Origin: Medicago truncatula
Lineage: Eukaryota > Streptophyta > Magnoliopsida > Fabales > Fabaceae
DNA: 64,000 nt
Assembly: GCF_003473485.1 (NCBI RefSeq)
Contig: NC_053046.1
Location: 23,826,654-23,890,653 of the forward strand
Direction of reading: 5' to 3'
The notes under the pieces are model-generated. The model had not been told where the DNA came from, did not search any database, and was given only the letters and a program-made list of their open reading frames with translations. Of the stretch, positions 9,846 to 20,658 are shown piece after piece (position 1 is the first letter of the stretch; each line of letters starts with the position of its first letter). Position numbers and translations under genes: made by a program.

Positions 9846-12800
9846 TCATAAAAAATTATCCTCATATGTCAGTGATGAAAAATTAGATACCTTAGGGTTG
9901 CACCTTAAGTATTTCAGTCTCTTCCGCAAAGATTCAACATCTTTTGGAAGCAACTGGGGAAAGTTTTCTGTGATGATGCGGTTAACCTCAGTTTCAGCTT
10001 TGTTCCAGAACTCTAAACTGTGGCTGTTTAGATGGGGGCCTGATCTCATTGCTCTGAGATGGGCAGCTATGAACACCTCCAGCATCTTCTCGTCGAGTAG
10101 TGGTGGCCAGTTTGAATCACTTGCCTACAATGGAGTAAAATATTTAGGGCTTAATTACTCTTTTGGTCCCTTAATTTATTTTTTGGTTTTATTTTGGTCC
10201 CTTAACTATTAAAAGTTTCGTTTCGGTCCCTTAACTTATTTTTGGGTTTTCTTTTGGCCCGTTAACTATTAAAAGTTTCGTTTTGGTCCCTTCACTTATT
10301 TTTTGATTTCGTTTTGGTCCCTTAACTTATTTTTTGGTTTTGTTTTTGTCCCTTAACTCTAATACATTCATCCTAACATAAAGACCAAAGTGGTTGACGG
10401 TAGGCATGGCAATGGGGCGAGGTGGGGACGGGTTTTACATTCCCCGTCCCCATACCCGATTCTCATATACTTACCCGTTACCCTACCCATACCCAACGGG
10501 GATGAGAAATTGAACCCCATCCCCGTCCCCGACGGGTTCGGGTATCTGTAACACCCCGTTTCCCAAAAATCAATTAATTAATAATTCATGCATCAGAGTA
10601 ATTCCCAAACGGGCATGTCACACTACATTTTCAAAATTTCTTAAATAGAATATAAAATCTATTTAATAAACGTCCTTCAAGTCATTATTAAATTTGCAGC
10701 GGAAAATTTGCCTCAAAACAACGATAGCAATAGTTTAAATCTCCATAATTAAATCTTTGGCATAAAGCCTTATCAACATAAATTCAACAACCATAGGGCT
10801 ACGTCAGCAATATTCAAATTTGATACATAGGAATGAAAAACAATAAGAAAATCCCATCCCGTACGTATCAGAGCCCTAGACACTTTGAGCCACCACTTCT
10901 AATAAACTTCAATACCTGCAAGTTACCCATACGAAGGGCAACAATTCCAAGCAGAAGGGGTGAGATTCACAAACAATAATAATAGATATATAAATCATCA
11001 ACTTAATTAAATAACGTAATAAGCAACATATAAGTCAACAATAATATTCATACTTCTTCGACTTTAATAACTCTTACTAAATCAACCAACAACGACAACA
11101 ACAACTCGACCACAGCAACAATATCTCCCTCAACAACAACGACCACAACACAACCTACAACAACGACAATATCACCATCCACGACAACGACAACATCATC
11201 CACTACATCAACGACAACGAACGACAGGGTACTATTTTCAACTCAATGAATGACTAAGCATTCCGAGGCATAAGCCCCCAACAATTTGAATGATGAAAAT
11301 TCCAGGGCATGAGCCCTCAACAGATTGAATGATTAACATTCCAGGGCATGAGCCCTCAACAGATTGAATGACAAGGCATTCCAGGGCATAAGCCCTCAAC
11401 GGTTGAATGACGAGCATTCCAGGGCATGAGCCCTCAACAGATTGAATGACAAGCATTCCAGGGCATGAGCCCTCAACAGTTTCCTAATCATGAAAGGACT
11501 CCACTTGTGTATATCAGCATACAACTCAACTACGACAACGACTGTGCATAATAACTTATGACTTACTCCCCAACTTGGTCAACATCAACAATCTATGACT
11601 CCGTTACTTAGAACGACAACTTGCAACCTTACAACCTGAACCAACATCTTGTATAATCCAATTGAATGCATGTATGCATACACCAACAATCAGCAGCAAA
11701 TCATATTCAATCAACAGCAACATATAATAACAAGCAGCGAGACAACAATAATAATAATCATCATATACAACAAGTAGGACTCATATCAACATCTTTCATA
11801 TTATATAACTATCCCCTCATTGTTCATCAACCTAAGTCGACGTCATTAAACATTATAAACATCCTCTCTGAATCTCCGTATAATCAAGAATAACTTCTCC
11901 CCTACCTCATGGGTCTACTCATATCATCACGTGCGACAAATGATCGCAAAATCCTAAACAAGGCTTCTGAAATGGGACAACTCGCGAGGCGAGAGGCTCT
12001 ACTCGCCATGGCGAGTTAGGGTAAACTACTCACCATTCCATTCTGACACCATTCCAAGTTCAATCTCATTCTAAAACTTTGCCTAATCATTAAGGTATAT
12101 GTTCAGGCCCTCATAAACACCCAAGGTTAAACTCACAGCTCAAAAACACGAAATCTTGCAAGCTCTCTGCCCACACTCGCCACGGCGAGTAAACTTGCTC
12201 GCTATGGCGAGCTGCGAAATGCAACTCGCGAGGCGACCACTCCTGCTCGCGAGGCGAGCGATGATCTTCATCACTCGCTATGGCGAGGTTCATCACTCGG
12301 GAGGCGAGCGATGAATAACAGTACGGCCAGGTTACAGTTTTTCTCAAAAATTCACCCAATTCCATGGTTCTAACCTTAAAACTGATTCTAAACATCAATA
12401 TATGAATTATCTAAAGTCTGCTCATCATTCCTACATCAATTCACCCTAATTTCATCATTTAATCATCAATTCTCTCCTTAACCCTAATTCCCAATTCTCC
12501 AAATTTATTCATAATCTTTATTAAACAGAATCAGAATTATATAAACTAAAATCATTGCAAGTTAGCCTCACCCTTACCTTAGATTGATGAATAATGCTTA
12601 ACAAAAATCTGAATTCTCCCCACTTGGCTCTTCTCTTGGCTTTTCTCCCCAAAAACTGCTTCCACGTGAAAATGTTTTCTGACTGACAGTTACCAACTTT
12701 CCCCTATTCTTAACTTCCCTCAAATATAACACTTAACTCCTTCTTAATTCCTTTAATTAAAATATAACCCCCAAAACTTCAATAATTACTAATTCCCACT

Positions 12801-15800
12801 TATTCTATTAAATAGTAAAATAACTCATTTAATAAAATATAACACACCACATAATCAACATAATTATATAAAATCATATATATATATATAAAAGACCTTA
12901 AATCGACTAATAATAATTAAATAAAATTGGGGCGTTACAACTCTCCCCAACTTAAGAATTTTCGTCCTCGAAAATATACCTCAGATCCGACGATCCCCAA
13001 CTGCTGTCTGAGTACCAGCTAAAGCAAACACCTTGCCACCTGTCCTAACCTTCTTAGGTTGTGTACACTGTGAACTGAGATGTCCTTCTTCGTCACAATT
13101 GAAGCAAACAATATCACCACGCTTGCATTCAGCTATCGCATGCCCCTTCCTTCCACATCGGAAGCACTTCTTCTCCTCACCATTGCAGACATTACTCTTG
13201 TGGCCCCTCTCGCCACACTTGTAGCAAACAATCTCAGCATGAACATCTCTTCTCTTAGGTCTCCTCTCATCATTCAATCTTTGCTCTCCTTTGACAACAG
13301 GAGCACTGTAGGGCTTCGGCCGATCTTGTTGACCCTTGTTCCTCCGCTCATTCCTAAGCTTATAGTGAGCTTTCGTATCCTCCTCGTAAATCCTACAGCT
13401 GCTCACCAATTCAGAAAAATTTCTTATCTTTTGGTACCCAATGGCCCGCTTAATATCAGCACGCAGACCATTTTCAAACTTAATACACTTTGAGAACTCA
13501 GCAGTCTCAGCGGTATAATGCGGATAAAAGTTAGCAAGCTCTACAAACTTTGCAGCATATGCAGTTACAGACATGTCTCCCTGCTTCAACTCCAGGAATT
13601 CAATTTCTTTCTTACCTCGGACATCTTCCGGAAAGTACCTGCTCAGAAATTCCCTCCTAAACACAGTCCAGGTCACAACTTCTCCACCATTCTCAAGATT
13701 AGGAAGCTCACCTACCCACCAGTCATCTGCCTCTTCAGCCAACATGTGCGTCCCGAACCGCACCTTTTGCACCTCGCTGCATTGCATGACTCGGAAGATT
13801 CTTTCAACTTCCTTGAGCCACTTCTGAGCTCCATCAGGATCATATCTACCTTTGAAAGTTGGTGGATGATTTCTCAGAAAAGTTTCTAACATCCTAACCT
13901 CGGCATTTGCACCAGCACCAACATTTGGTTGTTGCCCTACAGCTTGAGCTACAGCCTCAAGTGCAGCAGCAATAGCAGCATCATTTCTTCCAGCCATCTC
14001 AAACTCTACACCACAAACAAAAATCAGAACAACAAAAGACATATTAAAGTCGACACACTACACTACGTGGCTCAACACGACTCTACTACTTGGCCGGACG
14101 GACCAACCTGCTCTGATACCAATTGTAACACCCCGTTTCCCAAAAATCAATTAATTAATAATTCATGCATCAGAGTAATTCCCAAACGGGCATGTCACAC
14201 TACATTTTCAAAATTTCTTAAATAGAATATAAAATCTATTTAATAAACGTCCTTCAAGTCATTATTAAATTTGCAGCGGAAAATTTGCCTCAAAACAACG
14301 ATAGCAATAGTTTAAATCTCCATAATTAAATCTTTGGCATAAAGCCTTATCAACATAAATTCAACAACCATAGGGCTACGTCAGCAATATTCAAATTTGA
14401 TACATAGGAATGAAAAACAATAAGAAAATCCCATCCCGTACGTATCAGAGCCCTAGACACTTTGAGCCACCACTTCTAATAAACTTCAATACCTGCAAGT
14501 TACCCATACGAAGGGCAACAATTCCAAGCAGAAGGGGTGAGATTCACAAACAATAATAATAGATATATAAATCATCAACTTAATTAAATAACGTAATAAG
14601 CAACATATAAGTCAACAATAATATTCATACTTCTTCGACTTTAATAACTCTTACTAAATCAACCAACAACGACAACAACAACTCGACCACAGCAACAATA
14701 TCTCCCTCAACAACAACGACCACAACACAACCTACAACAACGACAATATCACCATCCACGACAACGACAACATCATCCACTACATCAACGACAACGAACG
14801 ACAGGGTACTATTTTCAACTCAATGAATGACTAAGCATTCCGAGGCATAAGCCCCCAACAATTTGAATGATGAAAATTCCAGGGCATGAGCCCTCAACAG
14901 ATTGAATGATTAACATTCCAGGGCATGAGCCCTCAACAGATTGAATGACAAGGCATTCCAGGGCATAAGCCCTCAACGGTTGAATGACGAGCATTCCAGG
15001 GCATGAGCCCTCAACAGATTGAATGACAAGCATTCCAGGGCATGAGCCCTCAACAGTTTCCTAATCATGAAAGGACTCCACTTGTGTATATCAGCATACA
15101 ACTCAACTACGACAACGACTGTGCATAATAACTTATGACTTACTCCCCAACTTGGTCAACATCAACAATCTATGACTCCGTTACTTAGAACGACAACTTG
15201 CAACCTTACAACCTGAACCAACATCTTGTATAATCCAATTGAATGCATGTATGCATACACCAACAATCAGCAGCAAATCATATTCAATCAACAACAACAT
15301 ATAATAACAAGCAGCGAGACAACAATAATAATAATCATCATATACAACAAGTAGGACTCATATCAACATCTTTCATATTATATAACTATCCCCTCATTGT
15401 TCATCAACCTAAGTCGACGTCATTAAACATTATAAACATCCTCTCTGAATCTCCGTATAATCAAGAATAACTTCTCCCCTACCTCATGGGTCTACTCATA
15501 TCATCACGTGCGACAAATGATCGCAAAATCCTAAACAAGGCTTCTGAAATGGGACAACTCGCGAGGCGAGAGGCTCTACTCGCCATGGCGAGTTAGGGTA
15601 AACTACTCACCATTCCATTCTGACACCATTCCAAGTTCAATCTCATTCTAAAACTTTGCCTAATCATTAAGGTATATGTTCAGGCCCTCATAAACACCCA
15701 AGGTTAAACTCACAGCTCAAAAACACGAAATCTTGCAAGCTCTCTGCCCACACTCGCCACGGCGAGTAAACTTGCTCGCTATGGCGAGCTGCGAAATGCA

Positions 15801-18800
15801 ACTCGCGAGGCGACCACTCCTGCTCGCGAGGCGAGCGATGATCTTCATCACTCGCTATGGCGAGGTTCATCACTCGGGAGGCGAGCGATGAATAACAGTA
15901 CGGCCAGGTTACAGTTTTTCTCAAAAATTCACCCAATTCCATGGTTCTAACCTTAAAACTGATTCTAAACATCAATATATGAATTATCTAAAGTCTGCTC
16001 ATCATTCCTACATCAATTCACCCTAATTTCATCATTTAATCATCAATTCTCTCCTTAACCCTAATTCCCAATTCTCCAAATTTATTCATAATCTTTATTA
16101 AACAGAATCAGAATTATATAAACTAAAATCATTGCAAGTTAGCCTCACCCTTACCTTAGATTGATGAATAATGCTTAACAAAAATCTGAATTCTCCCCAC
16201 TTGGCTCTTCTCTTGGCTTTTCTCCCCAAAAACTGCTTCCACGTGAAAATGTTTTCTGACTGACAGTTACCAACTTTCCCCTATTCTTAACTTCCCTCAA
16301 ATATAACACTTAACTCCTTCTTAATTCCTTTAATTAAAATATAACCCCCAAAACTTCAATAATTACTAATTCCCACTTATTCTATTAAATAGTAAAATAA
16401 CTCATTTAATAAAATATAACACACCACATAATCAACATAATTATATAAAATCATATATATATATATAAAAGACCTTAAATCGACTAATAATAATTAAATA
16501 AAATTGGGGCGTTACAACTCTCCCCAACTTAAGAATTTTCGTCCTCGAAAATATACCTCAGATCCGACGATCCCCAACTGCTGTCTGAGTACCAGCTAAA
16601 GCAAACACCTTGCCACCTGTCCTAACCTTCTTAGGTTGTGTACACTGTGAACTGAGATGTCCTTCTTCGTCACAATTGAAGCAAACAATATCACCACGCT
16701 TGCATTCAGCTATCGCATGCCCCTTCCTTCCACATCGGAAGCACTTCTTCTCCTCACCATTGCAGACATTACTCTTGTGGCCCCTCTCGCCACACTTGTA
16801 GCAAACAATCTCAGCATGAACATCTCTTCTCTTAGGTCTCCTCTCATCATTCAATCTTTGCTCTCCTTTGACAACAGGAGCACTGTAGGGCTTCGGCCGA
16901 TCTTGTTGACCCTTGTTCCTCCGCTCATTCCTAAGCTTATAGTGAGCTTTCGTATCCTCCTCGTAAATCCTACAGCTGCTCACCAATTCAGAAAAATTTC
17001 TTATCTTTTGGTACCCAATGGCCCGCTTAATATCAGCACGCAGACCATTTTCAAACTTAATACACTTTGAGAACTCAGCAGTCTCAGCGGTATAATGCGG
17101 ATAAAAGTTAGCAAGCTCTACAAACTTTGCAGCATATGCAGTTACAGACATGTCTCCCTGCTTCAACTCCAGGAATTCAATTTCTTTCTTACCTCGGACA
17201 TCTTCCGGAAAGTACCTGCTCAGAAATTCCCTCCTAAACACAGTCCAGGTCACAACTTCTCCACCATTCTCAAGATTAGGAAGCTCACCTACCCACCAGT
17301 CATCTGCCTCTTCAGCCAACATGTGCGTCCCGAACCGCACCTTTTGCACCTCGCTGCATTGCATGACTCGGAAGATTCTTTCAACTTCCTTGAGCCACTT
17401 CTGAGCTCCATCAGGATCATATCTACCTTTGAAAGTTGGTGGATGATTTCTCAGAAAAGTTTCTAACATCCTAACCTCGGCATTTGCACCAGCACCAACA
17501 TTTGGTTGTTGCCCTACAGCTTGAGCTACAGCCTCAAGTGCAGCAGCAATAGCAGCATCATTTCTTCCAGCCATCTCAAACTCTACACCACAAACAAAAA
17601 TCAGAACAACAAAAGACATATTAAAGTCGACACACTACACTACGTGGCTCAACACGACTCTACTACTTGGCCGGACGGACCAACCTGCTCTGATACCAAT
17701 TGTAACACCCCGTTTCCCAAAAATCAATTAATTAATAATTCATGCATCAGAGTAATTCCCAAACGGGCATGTCACACTACATTTTCAAAATTTCTTAAAT
17801 AGAATATAAAATCTATTTAATAAACGTCCTTCAAGTCATTATTAAATTTGCAGCGGAAAATTTGCCTCAAAACAACGATAGCAATAGTTTAAATCTCCAT
17901 AATTAAATCTTTGGCATAAAGCCTTATCAACATAAATTCAACAACCATAGGGCTACGTCAGCAATATTCAAATTTGATACATAGGAATGAAAAACAATAA
18001 GAAAATCCCATCCCGTACGTATCAGAGCCCTAGACACTTTGAGCCACCACTTCTAATAAACTTCAATACCTGCAAGTTACCCATACGAAGGGCAACAATT
18101 CCAAGCAGAAGGGGTGAGATTCACAAACAATAATAATAGATATATAAATCATCAACTTAATTAAATAACGTAATAAGCAACATATAAGTCAACAATAATA
18201 TTCATACTTCTTCGACTTTAATAACTCTTACTAAATCAACCAACAACGACAACAACAACTCGACCACAGCAACAATATCTCCCTCAACAACAACGACCAC
18301 AACACAACCTACAACAACGACAATATCACCATCCACGACAACGACAACATCATCCACTACATCAACGACAACGAACGACAGGGTACTATTTTCAACTCAA
18401 TGAATGACTAAGCATTCCGAGGCATAAGCCCCCAACAATTTGAATGATGAAAATTCCAGGCATGAGCCCTCAACAGATTGAATGATTAACATTCCAGGGC
18501 ATGAGCCCTCAACAGATTGAATGACAAGGCATTCCAGGGCATAAGCCCTCAACGGTTGAATGACGAGCATTCCAGGGCATGAGCCCTCAACAGATTGAAT
18601 GACAAGCATTCCAGGGCATGAGCCCTCAACAGTTTCCTAATCATGAAAGGACTCCACTTGTGTATATCAGCATACAACTCAACTACGACAACGACTGTGC
18701 ATAATAACTTATGACTTACTCCCCAACTTGGTCAACATCAACAATCTATGACTCCGTTACTTAGAACGACAACTTGCAACCTTACAACCTGAACCAACAT

Positions 18801-20658
18801 CTTGTATAATCCAATTGAATGCATGTATGCATACACCAACAATCAGCAGCAAATCATATTCAATCAACAGCAACATATAATAACAAGCAGCGAGACAACA
18901 ATAATAATAATCATCATATACAACAAGTAGGACTCATATCAACATCTTTCATATTATATAACTATCCCCTCATTGTTCATCAACCTAAGTCGACGTCATT
19001 AAACATTATAAACATCCTCTCTGAATCTCCGTATAATCAAGAATAACTTCTCCCCTACCTCATGGGTCTACTCATATCATCACGTGCGACAAATGATCGC
19101 AAAATCCTAAACAAGGCTTCTGAAATGGGACAACTCGCGAGGCGAGAGGCTCTACTCGCCATGGCGAGTTAGGGTAAACTACTCACCATTCCATTCTGAC
19201 ACCATTCCAAGTTCAATCTCATTCTAAAACTTTGCCTAATCATTAAGGTATATGTTCAGGCCCTCATAAACACCCAAGGTTAAACTCACAGCTCAAAAAC
19301 ACGAAATCTTGCAAGCTCTCTGCCCACACTCGCCACGGCGAGTAAACTTGCTCGCTATGGCGAGCTGCGAAATGCAACTCGCGAGGCGACCACTCCTGCT
19401 CGCGAGGCGAGCGATGATCTTCATCACTCGCTATGGCGAGGTTCATCACTCGGGAGGCGAGCGATGAATAACAGTACGGCCAGGTTACAGTTTTTCTCAA
19501 AAATTCACCCAATTCCATGGTTCTAACCTTAAAACTGATTCTAAACATCAATATATGAATTATCTAAAGTCTGCTCATCATTCCTACATCAATTCACCCT
19601 AATTTCATCATTTAATCATCAATTCTCTCCTTAACCCTAATTCCCAATTCTCCAAATTTATTCATAATCTTTATTAAACAGAATCAGAATTATATAAACT
19701 AAAATCATTGCAAGTTAGCCTCACCCTTACCTTAGATTGATGAATAATGCTTAACAAAAATCTGAATTCTCCCCACTTGGCTCTTCTCTTGGCTTTTCTC
19801 CCCAAAAACTGCTTCCACGTGAAAATGTTTTCTGACTGACAGTTACCAACTTTCCCCTATTCTTAACTTCCCTCAAATATAACACTTAACTCCTTCTTAA
19901 TTCCTTTAATTAAAATATAACCCCCAAAACTTCAATAATTACTAATTCCCACTTATTCTATTAAATAGTAAAATAACTCATTTAATAAAATATAACACAC
20001 CACATAATCAACATAATTATATAAAATCATATATATATATATAAAAGACCTTAAATCGACTAATAATAATTAAATAAAATTGGGGCGTTACAGTATCCCT
20101 ACTCCATCCCCGTCCCCGTATTGAATAATTTTTTTAATAAAAAATAGAAGTTTTTTGCAACCCCTAGAGAAATTTTGTAATAAATTATCCAACAATATGT
20201 TCACTTTAACATTTGTTAGACCGATTGATTCAGTTTCTCCTTTAAATATCAATAGTAGTTTTTATAATACGACAATTATCAAACAAAATAACATGGCATA
20301 TCAAGATAAAATAGTTTTTTTTTGGATTTGGGACGGGTTTGGGTATGGGTTTGGGGTGGGTACCTATATACCCATTACCCGTCCCATACCCGTGTTTTTA
20401 AATCGGGGAAAACCCAAACCCATACCCAAACCCAGTCAAAACAGGGAAAACCCGTCAAATTGGGTTTGGTCTGGGTGGGTAACCACGGGTATGGGTTTTG
20501 TTGCCATGTCTAGTTGACGGAGGAAGAGTTAAGGGACCAAAACGAAACCAAAAAGTAAGTTAAGGGACCAAATGAGTAATTAAGCCAATATTTAGAGTAG
20601 AGATGAAGAACAACAAGACTTCACTAATTAACAATTAATCACCTACCTTTGCAGCCAT
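9846..20658 (-). CDS. Partial two-exon gene, possible Myb/SANT-like (copy 1, intron interrupted)
   Basis: Exon A is 20658-20647 (Met-Ala-Ala-Lys, then donor AAAG|GTAGGT). Exon B starts at 10124 after acceptor CATTGTAG and reads in frame as ASDSNWPPLLDEKMLEVF followed by a mostly helical, charged ~70-residue segment ending in LRKRLKYLR. It then meets a possible donor (CCTAAG|GTATCT) or runs to a stop at 9846. The frame joins exactly across the intron. The frame upstream of Met is also open back to a possible acceptor near 20680, so exon A may be internal. The Trp-led helical segment loosely resembles Myb/SANT-like DNA-binding domains; I am not sure of this. In copy 1 the intron is over 10.5 kb because of three nested transposons. 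Confidence 0.5.
11265..11470. repeat. ~40-bp minisatellite with hairpin core in LTR
   Basis: About five to six copies of a unit with core AGGGCATGAGCCCT, a perfect 5-bp stem (AGGGC/GCCCT) with ATGA loop, separated by CAACAGATTGAATGA-like spacers. It recurs in LTR b (about 14842-15048) and LTR c (about 18419-18624). Confidence 0.85.
11988..12310. repeat. CTCGC-N-GCGAG palindrome array in LTR
   Basis: About eight copies of a 12-14-base imperfect palindrome (examples CTCGCGAGGCGAG, CTCGCCATGGCGAG, CTCGCTATGGCGAG) in two groups, 11988-12014 and 12176-12310. Only the central bases vary while the arms are kept. Repeated in LTR b (15565-15887) and LTR c (19135-19463). Confidence 0.9.
12940..12950 (-). 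other. Polypurine tract (internal region a)
   Basis: On the minus strand TTGGGGAGAGT sits immediately before the downstream LTR, as expected for the plus-strand primer of an LTR element. The same tract lies at 16517-16527. Confidence 0.8.
12981..13997 (-). CDS. gag: Gag polyprotein, copy a
   Basis: 338 residues, starting at MAGRND (13997), because this start is shared with the related gag at 60874; a longer frame begins at 14042 but lies across a likely splice acceptor. Residues ~40-205 form the retrotransposon Gag domain (PPTFKGRYDPDGAQKWL near 44-60, WWV near 93, VFRREFLSRYFPEDVRGKKE near 112-130). Three CCHC zinc knuckles follow at about 258-271, 278-291 and 298-311, the nucleic-acid-binding part. 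The protein stops about 27 residues after the last knuckle, at a GTQTA sequence where full-length relatives usually run into the protease. It would assemble particles and package RNA, but all enzymes must come from elsewhere. Confidence 0.95.
   Translation of the reverse strand: MAGRNDAAIAAALEAVAQAVGQQPNVGAGANAEVRMLETFLRNHPPTFKGRYDPDGAQKWLKEVERIFRVMQCSEVQKVRFGTHMLAEEADDWWVGELPNLENGGEVVTWTVFRREFLSRYFPEDVRGKKEIEFLELKQGDMSVTAYAAKFVELANFYPHYTAETAEFSKCIKFENGLRADIKRAIGYQKIRNFSELVSSCRIYEEDTKAHYKLRNERRNKGQQDRPKPYSAPVVKGEQRLNDERRPKRRDVHAEIVCYKCGERGHKSNVCNGEEKKCFRCGRKGHAIAECKRGDIVCFNCDEEGHLSSQCTQPKKVRTGGKVFALAGTQTAVGDRRI
14110..14121 (-). other. Primer-binding site, initiator tRNA-Met (region a)
   Basis: Minus-strand TGGTATCAGAGC, two bases from LTR b, is complementary to the 3' end of plant initiator tRNA-Met and is the usual PBS of plant Gypsy and Copia elements. 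It fixes the element orientation as minus. Confidence 0.9.
14124..16516 (-). repeat. LTR b (central LTR)
   Basis: 2393 bp. It serves at once as the upstream LTR of internal region a and the downstream LTR of region b. It differs from LTRs a and c by one base near 15293 (CAACAACAAC versus CAACAGCAAC). Confidence 0.95.
16558..17574 (-). CDS. gag: Gag polyprotein, copy b
   Basis: Encodes the same 338 residues as the gag at 12981-13997, 3577 bases away, with all three zinc knuckles intact and no visible coding difference. It lies next to the upstream LTR (17701-20092), so a transcript from that LTR would reach this copy first. Two identical intact ORFs point to a very recent origin of the tandem form. 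Residue-level description is given under copy a. Confidence 0.95.
   Translation of the reverse strand: MAGRNDAAIAAALEAVAQAVGQQPNVGAGANAEVRMLETFLRNHPPTFKGRYDPDGAQKWLKEVERIFRVMQCSEVQKVRFGTHMLAEEADDWWVGELPNLENGGEVVTWTVFRREFLSRYFPEDVRGKKEIEFLELKQGDMSVTAYAAKFVELANFYPHYTAETAEFSKCIKFENGLRADIKRAIGYQKIRNFSELVSSCRIYEEDTKAHYKLRNERRNKGQQDRPKPYSAPVVKGEQRLNDERRPKRRDVHAEIVCYKCGERGHKSNVCNGEEKKCFRCGRKGHAIAECKRGDIVCFNCDEEGHLSSQCTQPKKVRTGGKVFALAGTQTAVGDRRI
17583..19730 (-). other. Candidate leader intron of the gag element
   Basis: In the upstream LTR a strong donor (TAAG|GTAAGGG, intron starting at 19730) is followed, across the rest of the LTR and the PBS, by an acceptor (pyrimidine-rich tract ending GTGTAG at 17583) eight bases before the gag ATG. 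Removing it would delete the palindrome arrays and the PBS and join a short purine-rich leader to gag. Matching signals occur in the element at 56402. No transcript evidence is available here. Confidence 0.45.
17687..17698 (-). other. Primer-binding site, initiator tRNA-Met (region b)
   Basis: Same TGGTATCAGAGC motif two bases from LTR c; this is the PBS adjacent to the true upstream LTR. Confidence 0.9.
17701..20092 (-). repeat. LTR c (5' LTR of element)
   Basis: 2392 bp; one base shorter than the other two because of a G loss in the minisatellite near 18462. As the upstream LTR of a minus-strand element it should hold the active promoter. No convincing TATA box at the expected distance from the leader could be chosen among several AT-rich candidates. 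Confidence 0.95.

Larger units (their letters stand above)
10547..12939 (-). repeat. LTR a (3' end of element)
   Basis: 2393 bp, TGTAAC...GTTACA. Because the element runs on the minus strand, this is its downstream LTR. It carries a hairpin-motif minisatellite at 11265-11470 and a CTCGC-N-GCGAG palindrome array at 11988-12310. Confidence 0.95.
10547..20092 (-). mobile_element. Gag-only Gypsy-type retrotransposon, LTR-gag-LTR-gag-LTR
   Basis: Three near-identical ~2.39-kb LTRs (10547-12939, 14124-16516, 17701-20092) alternate with two 1184-bp internal regions. The whole is flanked by the 5-bp duplication GTATC (10542-10546 and 20093-20097). Copies 2 and 3 of the segment keep the empty site with a single GTATC. 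LTRs begin TGTAAC and end GTTACA. Each internal region has a PBS matching initiator tRNA-Met, one gag ORF and a purine tract, but no protease, reverse transcriptase, RNase H or integrase. This matches the TR-GAG class of non-autonomous elements, which would need enzymes from an autonomous relative. Only two differences were seen among the three LTRs (near 15293 and a one-base loss near 18462), so insertion is recent. Confidence 0.95.
10401..20512. mobile_element. hAT-type MITE (copy 1, interrupted)
   Basis: Inverted ends TAGGCATGGCAA (10401) and TTGCCATGTCTA (ending 20512) are flanked by the 8-bp direct repeat GTTGACGG (10393-10400 and 20513-20520). An 8-bp duplication fits hAT elements. The interior is rich in CCCCGTCCCC and CCCATACCC-type phrases and is non-coding. 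It lies wholly inside the MULE MITE and is itself split by the Gypsy element at 10547-20092. Confidence 0.9.
10148..20586. mobile_element. MULE-type MITE (copy 1, interrupted)
   Basis: The inverted ends are GGCTTAATTACTCTTTTGGT at 10148 and its near-complement ending at 20586, flanked by the 9-bp direct repeat AATATTTAG (10139-10147 and 20587-20595). A 9-bp duplication with ~27-bp inverted ends is the signature of Mutator-like elements. The left arm holds several tandem TTTGGTCCCTTAA repeats. The element has no coding capacity and is split by a hAT MITE. Confidence 0.85.

Noticed and set aside
11988-12310. CTCGC-type repeats as a CRISPR array
   Set aside because: Repeats are 12-14 bases and palindromic with irregular spacing, inside a plant LTR; there are no regular unique spacers or cas genes.
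12111-12398. 95-codon minus-strand frame inside the LTR (repeated in LTRs b and c)
   Set aside because: It spans the palindrome array and has no domain; the related LTR has no matching frame.
13033-13889. Plus-strand frames of 63-137 codons opposite gag
   Set aside because: They are antisense shadows of the gag coding sequence.
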